Source: Mycobacterium sp. ENV421
GTDB lineage: Bacteria > Actinomycetota > Actinomycetes > Mycobacteriales > Mycobacteriaceae
Assembly (NCBI RefSeq): GCF_002887815.1
Contig: NZ_PDHO01000019.1
Span: 40,577-104,576, forward strand
Reading direction: 5' to 3'
Length of the DNA: 64,000 bases
Below are positions 7,632-17,315 of the stretch, one piece after another (position 1 is the stretch's first letter; each line of letters starts with the position of its first letter). The position numbers were made by a program, and so were the translations under genes. Under the pieces are notes generated by a model. It had not been told where the DNA came from. It did no database searches and saw only the letters and a list, made by a program, of their open reading frames with translations.

Positions 7632-8963
7632 ATGAGCTTTTCCAACATCATGGATTCCAACAGCTACTCGGCGGACCATCCGGTCGATCCCGCCACCGAA
7701 TCGTTGATCGCGGCCCGTGACCGCATCCTGGGCCCGGCCTACCGGCTGTTCTACCAACGCCCGGTGCACCTGGTCCGCGGTGAGGGCACCCGGCTCTACG
7801 ACTCCGACGGCGCCTGCTACCTGGACGCCTACAACAACGTCGCCAGCGTCGGGCACTGCCACCCGCATGTGGTGGAGGCCGTCACCCGCCAGCTGTCCAC
7901 CCTCAACACCCACACCCGCTATCTGCACGGCGGCATCGTCGACTACAGCCAGCGGCTGCTGGACACTCTGCGGTCCGAGGGGCCCCACGACATCGACCAG
8001 GTGATGTACGCCTGTACCGGCTCCGAGGTCAACGACCTGGCCCTGCGCGTCGCCGAAATGTACACCGGCGCAAAGGGTGTCATCGTGACCACCGACGCCT
8101 ATCACGGCAACACCGCCGCCGTCACGGCGATCTCGCCGTCCATCGGCGGGGCCACCGTGCTCGGTGAGCACGTCCGCACGGTCCCGCCACCGGACAGCTA
8201 CCGGCTGCCCGCGGACGAACTCGCCGACCGGTTCACCGCCGACGTCGTCACCGCCATCGACAAGCTGGTCGCCAGCGGCGCAGGGTTCTCCGCCCTGATC
8301 GTCGACACGATCTTCTCCTCCGACGGCATCTACCCGGACCCCTCGGTGCTGGCGCCCGCGGTGGCGGCGGTGCATCGCGCCGGCGGCGTATTCATCGCCG
8401 ATGAGGTGCAGCCCGGCTTCGGCCGCACCGGTGACGCGATGTGGGGCTTCATGCGCCACGGCGTCGTGCCGGACCTGGTCACGATGGGCAAGCCGATGGG
8501 CAACGGCATGCCGATCGCGGCGATGGCGGCCCGCTCGGAGGTGCTCGACACCTTCGCCCGCGAGGTCCCGTACTTCAACACCTTCGGCGGCAATCCCGTG
8601 ACGGTGGCCGCGGCGGCCGCCGTCCTGGACGTCATCGAGGACGAGAAGCTGATGCGCAACGCCGCCGAAGTCGGCACGCAACTGCGCACCGAACTGACGC
8701 GCCTGGGCGCTGATCATCCGCGCATCGGCGACGTCCGCGGCACCGGGCTGTACGTCGGAGTCGAGATGATCGACGAGACCGGCGCACCCGACCGGCCCGG
8801 CGCGCGGGCATTGGTCAACGCCATGCGCGAGCGGCGGGTGCTGATCTCGGTGTGTGGGCGCGACGGGAACGTGCTGAAGATCCGTCCGCCGATGGTGTTC
8901 TCGAGCACCGATGTGGACTGGTTCTGCACCGAGTTCGCCGGTGCCCTTGCTTCGCCGTTCTGA
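7632..8963 (+). CDS. Class III PLP enzyme, phospho-lyase (AGXT2-like) branch
   Basis: 443 residues, fold type I. DEVQPGFGR (258-266) binds the PLP pyridine ring and K287 in TMGKPMGNGMP is the Schiff-base lysine. The segment YLDAYNNVASVGHCHPHVV with LNTHTRYLH (about 63-99) closely resembles the NNVAxVGHCHP...LNTxxRFLH signature of ethanolamine-phosphate and phosphohydroxylysine phospho-lyases rather than ornithine or GABA aminotransferases. The reaction would be PLP-dependent elimination of phosphate and ammonia from a phosphorylated amino alcohol. The adjacent APH kinase and permease support this. An ordinary omega-aminotransferase is the alternative. Confidence 0.85.
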   Translation: MSFSNIMDSNSYSADHPVDPATESLIAARDRILGPAYRLFYQRPVHLVRGEGTRLYDSDGACYLDAYNNVASVGHCHPHVVEAVTRQLSTLNTHTRYLHGGIVDYSQRLLDTLRSEGPHDIDQVMYACTGSEVNDLALRVAEMYTGAKGVIVTTDAYHGNTAAVTAISPSIGGATVLGEHVRTVPPPDSYRLPADELADRFTADVVTAIDKLVASGAGFSALIVDTIFSSDGIYPDPSVLAPAVAAVHRAGGVFIADEVQPGFGRTGDAMWGFMRHGVVPDLVTMGKPMGNGMPIAAMAARSEVLDTFAREVPYFNTFGGNPVTVAAAAAVLDVIEDEKLMRNAAEVGTQLRTELTRLGADHPRIGDVRGTGLYVGVEMIDETGAPDRPGARALVNAMRERRVLISVCGRDGNVLKIRPPMVFSSTDVDWFCTEFAGALASPF

Positions 8964-8990
8964 CTCGCTTTCGTCGGGCACACTGGAGCA

Positions 8991-9239
8991 GTGGCTGAAG
9001 ACAACGAAACCCTTTCCCGCATCCACGACCTGGTCGCCCAAGAGCGCGAACTGCGTGAGCGGGTGGTGAACGGACAACTCGACCCCGCTGAGGAGCACAC
9101 CCGCCTGCGGGCCATCGAAACCGAACTCGATCAGTGCTGGGACCTGCTTCGCCAGCGTCGCGCACTGCGCGAGACGGGCGGCGACCCGAATCAGGCCAGC
9201 GCGCGGCCAGGCGATGAAGTCGAGGGCTACCTCAGCTGA
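8991..9239 (+). CDS. DUF2630 family small protein
   Basis: 82 residues from GTG 8991, acidic and helical, with ELRERVVNG and LDQCWDLLRQRRALRETGG, a pattern I recognise as DUF2630, common in actinobacteria. There is no signal or membrane segment; a coiled-coil-like cytosolic protein is likely. Function is unknown. It follows the PLP enzyme by 27 bases but is probably unrelated. Its last codons overlap the 3' end of the convergent MarR gene by 8 bases. Confidence 0.8.
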   Translation: MAEDNETLSRIHDLVAQERELRERVVNGQLDPAEEHTRLRAIETELDQCWDLLRQRRALRETGGDPNQASARPGDEVEGYLS

Positions 9240-9648
9240 TCACCCGGGCCAGGATCGCCAACAACGCCTGAAGATCCTGTTCATCGAGCGAGGCCAAGAC
9301 CTCCGGCGCCGGGTCGTCGGTGTCGTCGAGGACGGCAATGACATCGCGGCCCGCGTCAGTCAGTGACACCAGCTTGCAGCGCCGGTTGTCCGGATGCGGT
9401 TGGCGGACCACCAGGCCGCGAGCCTCCAGATCGTTCACCGCGACAGTGGCGGCCGGCGCGTCGATGGTGGCCGCCTCGGCGACCTGCTTGACCGTCATCG
9501 GCTGCGACGCGAGCCGGCGCAATATTCGAATTCTGCTGAACGGCAATCCCGTTCGGTCGACAACCGCGCGACGCCAGCGGTCCTTGTTGTCCAGTACCAG
9601 GCTCGACATCGATCGCCACACCTGATCGGCGAGCGGATTACCCGACAT
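9232..9648 (-). CDS. MarR family transcriptional regulator
   Basis: About 138 residues. FSRIRILRRLASQPMTVKQV, IDAPAATVAVNDLEARGLVV and HPDNRRCKLVSLTDAG give the MarR winged helix with its wing. ATG 9648 (MSGNPLADQVW) is preferred; ATG 9660 adds four residues. The start lies inside the last codons of the upstream efflux pump gene, so the two are translationally coupled. The palindrome over the pump's start codon (11079-11111) is the obvious operator for autoregulation of the pair. Confidence 0.87.
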   Translation of the reverse strand: MSGNPLADQVWRSMSSLVLDNKDRWRRAVVDRTGLPFSRIRILRRLASQPMTVKQVAEAATIDAPAATVAVNDLEARGLVVRQPHPDNRRCKLVSLTDAGRDVIAVLDDTDDPAPEVLASLDEQDLQALLAILARVIS

Positions 9649-11089
9649 GAGCCGCCTCACTTCGGTGCTCCTCGATCAGCGGAGCCAGCCGCTGCGCCGA
9701 CAGCCTGGCCCGGGCCGAGGTGGACACGATGGCGAGCACCACGATCACCACGCCGAGGCCCAAGTTCATCCACCACAGCGGCCGTGCGGCTGCGGTGAAG
9801 TCCACACCCGCGACCGCCAGCGCCGAGCCGGCCACCGAACCGCACAGTGCCACACCGATACTCACGCCGACCTGCCTGCTGGTGGAGGTCACCGCCGAGG
9901 CCGCGCCGGCCCGGTCGCGCGGCATCCCGCTGACCGCGGCATTGGTGATCGGCGCGTTGACCATGCCGAACCCGATGCCGTACACCGTGAAGATCACCAA
10001 CAGCGCCCACACCGGCGTCGTCTCGGTGAGGAACGTCAGCATCACCGACGCCGCGGTCATCAGGACACCGGACACCAGCAACGACGGGCGGGCACCGAAG
10101 CGGCCCACCAGCCGGCCCGAGAGCGGCGAGAAGAACAGCGCGCCGATCGCGATCGGCAGATAGATCAGGCCGGTGTGGGCGGCCGAATAGCCGCGCTCGC
10201 CCTGCAGGTACAGCGACATCATGAACAGGAAGGCCCCCCAGGCGGCGAAGGCGCACACGGCGATGACCGTAGCCGACGAGAACGGCACGCTGCGGAAGAA
10301 CCGCAGATCGATGAAGGGGTCGTGGCGGCGTGATTCGTAACGCAGGAAGGCCAGCAGCGCCACTGCCGCGCCGGCGGCGATCGCGATGATGCGCGGGTTG
10401 GACCACCCCATCCCCGGTCCTTCGATCAGGACGAAAACGATGCCGAACAGGGCGAGCACGGCGAGCAGCTGGCCGACCGGATCGATGTCACGCATGGTGG
10501 CCGACTTGCTCTCGGGCACGAAGATCGCGGTGAGGATGATGGCGGCCGCACAGATGGGCAGGTTGATCCAGAACACCGCCCGCCAGCTGATCGCCTGAAT
10601 CAGGAAACCGCCGACGATCGGGCCAAGCGCCATCGAGATCCCGACCACCGCGCCCCACAGACCCAGCGCGCGGGCGCGCTCCACCCGCCCGACGAAGACT
10701 TGCGAAATGATGGACAGCGCAACGGGATTCATCATCGAGCCGCCAAAACCCTGGATCAGCCTGGCGCCGATCAGGGTGTCGATGTCAGGAGCCAGGCTGC
10801 ACAGCAGCGAGCCGACCGCAAAGGTGGCCAGCCCGATCTGGAAGATACGACGGCGCCCGAAGCGGTCGCCGGTGGCGCCGGAAAGCATCAGCAGCGACGC
10901 CAGCACGAGGGTGTAGATGTCGATGACCCACTGCATCTGCGACGGGGTCGCGTGCAGGTCGGCGCGGATCGCCGGGATCGCAACGTTGACGATCGTCGAG
11001 TCCATCGACACGATCAGCAGGCTCAAGCAGCAGGACGCCAGAATGATCGTCTTGCGCCGCGCGCTCAGCTCGCCAACAGTTGTAATCAC
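9638..11089 (-). CDS. DHA2-type MFS drug efflux transporter
   Basis: 483 residues, with about 12-14 hydrophobic segments of the EmrB/QacA type. SMDSTIVNVAIPAIRADL is the first-helix signature, DIYTLVLASLLMLSGATGDR and FGRRR form motif A, and RLIQGFGGSMMNPVALSI is motif C-like, typical of drug:H+ antiporters. It should export hydrophobic compounds across the inner membrane. The start is GTG at 11089, embedded in the palindromic operator. The MarR regulator is encoded immediately downstream in the same transcript. Confidence 0.9.
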   Translation of the reverse strand: MITTVGELSARRKTIILASCCLSLLIVSMDSTIVNVAIPAIRADLHATPSQMQWVIDIYTLVLASLLMLSGATGDRFGRRRIFQIGLATFAVGSLLCSLAPDIDTLIGARLIQGFGGSMMNPVALSIISQVFVGRVERARALGLWGAVVGISMALGPIVGGFLIQAISWRAVFWINLPICAAAIILTAIFVPESKSATMRDIDPVGQLLAVLALFGIVFVLIEGPGMGWSNPRIIAIAAGAAVALLAFLRYESRRHDPFIDLRFFRSVPFSSATVIAVCAFAAWGAFLFMMSLYLQGERGYSAAHTGLIYLPIAIGALFFSPLSGRLVGRFGARPSLLVSGVLMTAASVMLTFLTETTPVWALLVIFTVYGIGFGMVNAPITNAAVSGMPRDRAGAASAVTSTSRQVGVSIGVALCGSVAGSALAVAGVDFTAAARPLWWMNLGLGVVIVVLAIVSTSARARLSAQRLAPLIEEHRSEAAHVG

Positions 11090-11111
11090 ACAATCATTGT
11101 GAAACTACAAC
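11079..11111. promoter_or_regulatory. 33-bp palindromic operator over the efflux pump start
   Basis: An inverted repeat centred at 11095: outer arms GTTGTA/TACAAC and inner arms CACAAT/ATTGTG, with 13 of 16 positions per arm symmetric. It covers the GTG start codon of the DHA2 pump at 11087-11089. Size and symmetry suit a dimeric MarR repressor, and the pump's own transcript encodes one. Confidence 0.72.
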
Positions 11112-11229
11112 CGTTCAGAAGTCAACCGGCGCCGTGTCGATATCGACGCGATGCCTCAATCTTGTCGCACCTCTCTGCGAATTGTCGTATGTGCCGAGGG
11201 CAGGCGACACCAGGCATAACATGCTTCGC

Positions 11230-11790
11230 ATGTCGCAGCCTCCTTACGGACCGCCCACCGGATCTGATGCCTTGCCGCCCACGGCGGAGCCATGGCCCGC
11301 ATCGGCGCCCAAGCCGTCCCGCATCCCCACGATCTTGTCAATCGTCGCGATAGTGATCGGGCTCGTCGTCGGCGCGATTGCGATCGCGGCATGGTTCAAG
11401 GCGGCGCCCACCGCTGAGCAGCACGGGGGCAAGACCTACAGCGCGGAGGACGTCACTCACGCCAAGATGGCAGTGTGCGACGCGTTCGGCACCATCCATG
11501 ACGCGGTACTCATCAACACGGCCCGCAACGGCGGTTCCAACCCGGCGGCAGTAATGGCTATCGCCGCTAACGCGCGCCTGGCCATGTACGCCGGTGGGGG
11601 CTACATGATCGATGCCCTGATACGAAATCCCGCCACCCCTGCCGAGCTTGCGACGCCGGTACGAAAGCTCGCCGAGTTATATCGCTACGTCGCCATTCAG
11701 TACTTGATCAATAAGACGAACGCGGATCTCAAAGATCCTCTACGAGAAGCGGATTCGGCCACGCTAGCCATACAGACCGCATGCAAATAG
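11230..11790 (+). CDS. Ala/Pro-rich single-pass membrane protein
   Basis: About 186 residues from ATG 11230 (MSQPPYGPPTG); ATG 11221 is an equal alternative. A Pro-rich cytosolic leader of about 35 residues is followed by one transmembrane helix (PTILSIVAIVIGLVVGAIAI) and a probably extracytoplasmic domain of about 125 residues with two Cys (AVCDAFG and the C-terminal QTACK) that could form a disulphide. This plan is common among mycobacterial Ala/Pro-rich membrane proteins of unknown function. It stands alone between the divergent pump and the convergent gltA2. Confidence 0.75.
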   Translation: MSQPPYGPPTGSDALPPTAEPWPASAPKPSRIPTILSIVAIVIGLVVGAIAIAAWFKAAPTAEQHGGKTYSAEDVTHAKMAVCDAFGTIHDAVLINTARNGGSNPAAVMAIAANARLAMYAGGGYMIDALIRNPATPAELATPVRKLAELYRYVAIQYLINKTNADLKDPLREADSATLAIQTACK

Positions 11791-11796
11791 GGGCCG

Positions 11797-13101
<1,305 letters not shown>

Positions 13102-13162
13102 ATGAACCCCTTCTGAGCTCGTCGACGCCTGCGAGGCGTCCGTATGTAGGTGAAGGTAGTCG

Positions 13163-13840
13163 CTATTCTGCCGATACGCCCGCGGGGGTTGGGCCCGGGG
13201 TCACCCACGGCGCCCACAGCCGGGTGAAAAGCCCGTACACCGACTCGATTCGGCGGCACACCACGTCCGGCTCGATCGGCGGACCGTCGGCGGTCCCCAG
13301 CCCGTTACAGGCCACTCCCATCACCACCGCCCAGGTATCGAACAGGATGCGGACCGACGGGTGGTCAGCTGCCACACCCATCCGCTGCGCCGCGACGTCC
13401 ATCGCCCGGTGGTGGAAGCCGCCTGCGCGGAACATGAACGGCGCGAGCCCGAGCGCCGGGGCTGAATTCACGATCGTCAGCAACAGCCTCATCCGTTCGA
13501 ACGATGCCGTAGACCCGTGCTCCTCGGTGCTGAACGTCTCAAGGTGCGCACGCGCCAGTGCGTCGTATTGGGTGATGTCGAGGGGCTGGCGCGCGAGGGC
13601 GGCGGCCACATCGCCTGCGACCTCGTCCATGATGGCGACCAGCACGGCCTCCTTGTTCGAGAAGTACCGGCTGAAGGTGCGCGGGGCGACCTCGGCGGCG
13701 GCGGCGATCTGCTCGACTGTGGTGTTGTCGTAACCCTGGTCGATACACAGCTGGACGGCCGCGTCGATCAGCGTCGCCCTGGTTCGCTGCTTCTTGAGTT
13801 CACGCAGGCCGGGCACCGGAAGCTTCCCGACAACGGCCAC
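13163..13840 (-). CDS. TetR family transcriptional regulator
   Basis: 225 residues from GTG 13840, which has a strong AGGGGGGAG-like site just upstream. RTRATLIDAAVQLCIDQGYD, NTTVEQIAAAAEVAPRTFSR and YFSNKEAVL give a complete TetR DNA-binding domain; the C-terminal ligand domain runs to VTPGPTPAGVSAE. The frame stays open far upstream (to 14533) but that part is the antisense of an MFS gene plus a relic of a second TetR domain. The regulator may control the upstream MFS transporter gene on the same strand. Confidence 0.87.
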   Translation of the reverse strand: MAVVGKLPVPGLRELKKQRTRATLIDAAVQLCIDQGYDNTTVEQIAAAAEVAPRTFSRYFSNKEAVLVAIMDEVAGDVAAALARQPLDITQYDALARAHLETFSTEEHGSTASFERMRLLLTIVNSAPALGLAPFMFRAGGFHHRAMDVAAQRMGVAADHPSVRILFDTWAVVMGVACNGLGTADGPPIEPDVVCRRIESVYGLFTRLWAPWVTPGPTPAGVSAE

Positions 13841-13847
13841 GTCGTGT

Positions 13848-13857
13848 CTCCCCCCCT
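13848..13857 (-). promoter_or_regulatory. Ribosome binding site deciding the TetR start
   Basis: An AG-G(n)-AG run on the minus strand, about seven bases before GTG 13840. It supports the short 225-residue TetR over the long open extension. Confidence 0.6.
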
Positions 13858-14007
13858 CGCCGTCTCGGCGCCCCCCGAGGTCAAACTTTGAAGAGTAGCG
13901 CCGACCCCACTTCCAGCGCGGCGATATCGGCGAATCCAGTGACGGCGAGGTGCGCCGGTCGGCCATGATGACCCTGCAGTTGTCGTGGTCGCCCGGCCCG
14001 ATCACCA

Positions 14008-14099
14008 ACTGCTGCTCGACGGTGGTGTTGTGGTAACCGCGCTCGATGCAGGGCTTGACGGCCGCATCTACGAGTACGGCGGCTTCTTCCGTTCGCGCA
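14008..14099 (-). pseudogene. Fragment of a second TetR DNA-binding domain
   Basis: On the minus strand this stretch reads RTEEAAVLVDAAVKPCIERG followed by YHNTTVEQQ. It lines up residue by residue with RTRATLIDAAVQLCIDQG YDNTTVEQ of the intact TetR at 13163-13840. After the Gln the similarity is lost and the text becomes unlike any TetR. It therefore looks like a broken N-terminal copy from a partial duplication or a decayed paralogue. The rest of the 13841-14160 gap shows no other gene. Confidence 0.65.
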
Positions 14100-14160
14100 G
14101 TCACGCAGGTGGCTGCGCGATCACGTCGGCTGCTCCTCGATCTAGCCGTAACGTGCCGAT

Positions 14161-15435
14161 TCACGGGTTCGCGGTCGGCACCCGATAGCGAACGAAAATC
14201 GGGATGGCCGCTGCCGCGATCAGCACGCCGACCACCACCAGCGCTCCCCCACCGGCCGCGGCGATCGTGGTGCCGACCACCGCGGCGGCCGCGCCGTGCA
14301 GGGCGTCGGCCAACCGCGGACCGCCCGCCACGACCACCGTGAACACCCCCTGCAGCCGGCCGCGCAGGTCGTCGGACGCCACCTGCTGCAGGATCGTCGA
14401 GCGGAACGCCGCCGACACCATGTCGGCTGCGCCACCAATCGCCAAGAACACCAACGCAATCCACAGCATGGTGCCGGTATGACCATGCGCGAGGCCACCG
14501 GCGACGCCGAAGCCGACCATGGCCGCACCCCACACCACGATCGAGATCACGACGGCAAGGCCCTGACGCTGGATGCGGGGAAACCAGCCGGAGAACACCC
14601 CGCCCGCCACCGCACCGACCGACATCGCGGCCGCCAGCAGCGCGATCGTGGTGCCACCTTCGATCGGGGCGCCGAAACTCTGGTGCGCCATCTCCGGGAA
14701 CAACGCCCGCGGCATGCCCAGGATCATCGCGATCAGGTCGACCACGAACGACATCAGTACGACCTTGTTGCCGGACAGGAATCGGAAACCCTCGACGACC
14801 GAGCGCAGGGCGTCGAAACCCATGCCCCTACCGCCGACGGCAGGCGGGATCGGCGCGAGGCGAAACGCCACCAGAACCGGCACCACACAGGTGAGCGTGT
14901 CGATCAGGTAGAGGGCGGACAGATCGACCCAGTGCAGCATCACGCCGGCCATCAGCGGGCCGACGATCGCGCCGAACTGGAACACCGTGAAGTTCAACGA
15001 GTTGGCCGCGGGCAACTGCGCGCCGGGCAACATCCGCGGGATGGCGGCCGCCCGGGTGGGGCTGTCGATGGCGTAGAACACCTGCTGCACGGCCAGCAGG
15101 CACAGCACCGCCCACACGTTGTTCAGGCCAAGGGCGGCCTGCAGCCACAGCAGCAGCGACGACACCGTCAAGCCGCCGGAGGTGATGATCAGCAACACCC
15201 GACGGTCCATGGCGTCGGCCCAGGCCCCGCCGAGCAGCCCGAACACCACCAGCGGCACGAGCGCGAACACCCCGGACAGCCCGACGTACGCCGAGTTGTG
15301 GGTCAGTGCGTACAGCTGGACGGGGACGGCGAAGATGGTGAGGTTGGCCCCGATGACCGTGATGACGCCGGCCACCCACAGCCGGCGGAAGTCCGGCGTT
15401 CTCAGTGGGGTGGTGTCGGCAAAGAGCCGCGCCAC
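14161..15435 (-). CDS. MFS transporter, EntS-like
   Basis: 424 residues with about 12 transmembrane segments. FRRLWVAGVITVIGANLTIF at the N-terminus, GAWADAMDRR (motif A) and YAIDSPTRAAAIPRMLP are typical of the EntS/enterobactin-exporter-like MFS_3 branch. The substrate is unknown; siderophore or small-molecule export is family knowledge, not shown here. Its stop lies 62 bases from the TetR relic and its start touches the stop of pdxH (15436), so it probably shares the pdxH transcript. Confidence 0.87.
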   Translation of the reverse strand: MARLFADTTPLRTPDFRRLWVAGVITVIGANLTIFAVPVQLYALTHNSAYVGLSGVFALVPLVVFGLLGGAWADAMDRRVLLIITSGGLTVSSLLLWLQAALGLNNVWAVLCLLAVQQVFYAIDSPTRAAAIPRMLPGAQLPAANSLNFTVFQFGAIVGPLMAGVMLHWVDLSALYLIDTLTCVVPVLVAFRLAPIPPAVGGRGMGFDALRSVVEGFRFLSGNKVVLMSFVVDLIAMILGMPRALFPEMAHQSFGAPIEGGTTIALLAAAMSVGAVAGGVFSGWFPRIQRQGLAVVISIVVWGAAMVGFGVAGGLAHGHTGTMLWIALVFLAIGGAADMVSAAFRSTILQQVASDDLRGRLQGVFTVVVAGGPRLADALHGAAAAVVGTTIAAAGGGALVVVGVLIAAAAIPIFVRYRVPTANP

Positions 15436-16107
15436 CTACGGCTGCAGACGCTCGATGGAGCCGTTGCTCACACGAATTCGGTTGTGTACCCGGTTCTCCC
15501 GGCCCTGCCAGAACTCGACCACCTCGGGGGCGATCCGGTAGCCACCCCAGTGCGGCGGCACCGGCACCGTCTCGTCGGCGGCGAAGCGTTCGGTCACCTC
15601 GGCGAGCTGAGCGAGCAGCTCGGCGCGGGAGCCGATCGGGCGCGACTGCGCCGACGCCCAGGCCCCCAGCTGGGAACCGCGCGGGCGTTTGGACCAATAC
15701 TCTGCGGTCTCCTGGGCGCTGACCTTGGTCACCGCGCCGCGGATGTGCACCTGTCGTCCCAGCGCGTACCAGGGGAACGTCACGGCGGCATACGGAGTCG
15801 CCGCGAGCTCATCGCCCTTGGCCGAGTCGTAGTTGGTGTAGAAGGTGATCCCGGTCTCGTCCACGCTTTTGCACAACACCGTGCGGCTGACTGGTCTTCC
15901 CGCGTCTGATCCCGTGCCGATGGTGGCCAGCACCATGGCGTTGGGCTCGGCGATACCGGCCGATTCGGCGTCGGCGATCCACCTGTGCAACAGGGCAAGC
16001 CAGCCGTCGGCGAGCCAGTCGACATCGAGGTCGCTGCTGCCGTCCTTCTCGACCGAGCCGTACTCAACGCGCATCGCCGCGAGGCGATCGTCCCTGGGCG
16101 TCTCCAC
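15436..16107 (-). CDS. pdxH: Pyridoxine/pyridoxamine 5'-phosphate oxidase
   Basis: About 223 residues. RTVLCKSVDETGITFYTNYD, FPWYALGRQVHIRG, YWSKRPRGSQLGAWASAQSR and the C-terminal ENRVHNRIR are the FMN- and PLP-binding segments of PdxH. It oxidises PNP or PMP to pyridoxal 5'-phosphate with oxygen. GTG at 16107 gives VETPRDDRLAAMRVEYG, close in length to the family; ATG 16131 would add eight residues. The gene is divergent from citA with about 83 bases between starts. Confidence 0.93.
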   Translation of the reverse strand: METPRDDRLAAMRVEYGSVEKDGSSDLDVDWLADGWLALLHRWIADAESAGIAEPNAMVLATIGTGSDAGRPVSRTVLCKSVDETGITFYTNYDSAKGDELAATPYAAVTFPWYALGRQVHIRGAVTKVSAQETAEYWSKRPRGSQLGAWASAQSRPIGSRAELLAQLAEVTERFAADETVPVPPHWGGYRIAPEVVEFWQGRENRVHNRIRVSNGSIERLQP

Positions 16108-16190
16108 GGCCCAACGGTACGCCGCAAACATTCGGCTGCCGGTTACCGACCGGCAGCGACGGTCCGATTGCCGAGTGGGAGAATCCACCC

Positions 16191-17315
16191 ATGACGGTGG
16201 TACCCGACGACTTCGTGCCCGGCCTCGAAGGGGTGGTGGCCTTCACCACCGAGATCGCCGAACCTGATCGGGACGGCGGCGCACTGCGCTATCGCGGTGT
16301 GGACATCGAGGATCTGGTCGGCAATGGCGTGACCTTCGGCGACGTGTGGGCGCTGCTGGTCGACGGCAGGTTCGGCAACGGTCTGCGCCCCGCCGAGCCG
16401 TTCCCGCTACCCATTCACACCGGCGACGTCCGGGTCGACGTTCAGGCCGGCCTGGCGATGCTGGCACCGATCTGGGGCTATGCGCCGCTGCTCGACATCG
16501 ATGGCGAAACTGCCCGCGATCATCTCGCGAGGGCGTCGGTGATGGCGTTGTCCTACGTCGCCCAGTCCGCCCGCGGTATCTACCGGCCGGCGGTGCCTCA
16601 GCGCGTGATCGACGAATGCGCCACTGTCACAGAACGTTTCATGACCCGCTGGCAGGGCGAGCCGGATCCGCGGCACGTGGAAGCGATTGACGCCTACTGG
16701 GTGTCGGCGGCCGAACACGGGATGAACGCCTCCACGTTCACCGCGCGCGTGATCGCCTCGACCGGAGCGGATGTCGCGGCCGCGATGTCGGGCGCGATCG
16801 GCGCGATGAGCGGCCCGCTGCACGGCGGCGCTCCCGCCCGAGTGCTACCGATGATCGAGGACGTCGAACGCACCGGGGACGCCCGCGCGGTGGTCAAAGG
16901 CGTCTTGGACCGCAACGAGAAGCTGATGGGTTTCGGCCACCGGGTCTACCGGGCCGAGGACCCGCGGGCACGGGTGCTGCGGGCAACCGCCAAGCGGCTG
17001 CAGGCACCGCGGTACGAGGTGGCTGTCGCACTCGAGCAGGCGGCGCTGGCCGAGCTGCGCGAACGGCGTCCGGACCGGGCGATCGAGACCAACGTGGAGT
17101 TCTGGGCCGCGGTCATCCTGGACTTCGCCCAGGTGCCCGCCAAGATGATGCCCGCGATGTTCACCTGCGGTCGCACCGCCGGGTGGTGCGCCCACATCCT
17201 GGAGCAGAAGCAGCTCGGCAAGCTGGTCCGTCCCTCGGCGATCTACGTCGGTCCGGCCCCCAGGCCGCCGGACGCGGTGCAGGGCTGGGACGAGATCGCG
17301 CACCGACCCGTCTAG
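16191..17315 (+). CDS. citA: Citrate synthase 2 (CitA-type)
   Basis: 374 residues, shorter than gltA2. SGAIGAMSGPLHGGAPARVL and EKLMGFGHRVYRAEDPRAR carry the two active-site His regions. N-terminal LEGVVAFTTEIAEPDRDGGA and LRYRGVDIEDLV match the mycobacterial CitA branch (Rv0889c). It should catalyse citrate or methylcitrate formation; which acyl-CoA is preferred cannot be told. The start ATG 16191 is divergent from pdxH. The gene ends at 17315, one base before the stop of the convergent MHS transporter. Confidence 0.93.
   Translation: MTVVPDDFVPGLEGVVAFTTEIAEPDRDGGALRYRGVDIEDLVGNGVTFGDVWALLVDGRFGNGLRPAEPFPLPIHTGDVRVDVQAGLAMLAPIWGYAPLLDIDGETARDHLARASVMALSYVAQSARGIYRPAVPQRVIDECATVTERFMTRWQGEPDPRHVEAIDAYWVSAAEHGMNASTFTARVIASTGADVAAAMSGAIGAMSGPLHGGAPARVLPMIEDVERTGDARAVVKGVLDRNEKLMGFGHRVYRAEDPRARVLRATAKRLQAPRYEVAVALEQAALAELRERRPDRAIETNVEFWAAVILDFAQVPAKMMPAMFTCGRTAGWCAHILEQKQLGKLVRPSAIYVGPAPRPPDAVQGWDEIAHRPV

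Noticed and set aside
13841..14533. N-terminal extension of the TetR protein to 456 residues
   Set aside because: It would read antisense through an MFS gene; a strong ribosome site at 13848-13857 and the normal TetR N-terminus support the short start.
14296..15909. 537-codon plus-strand open frame opposite the MFS and pdxH genes
   Set aside because: His/Arg/Asp-rich composition typical of antisense; the minus-strand genes are certain.
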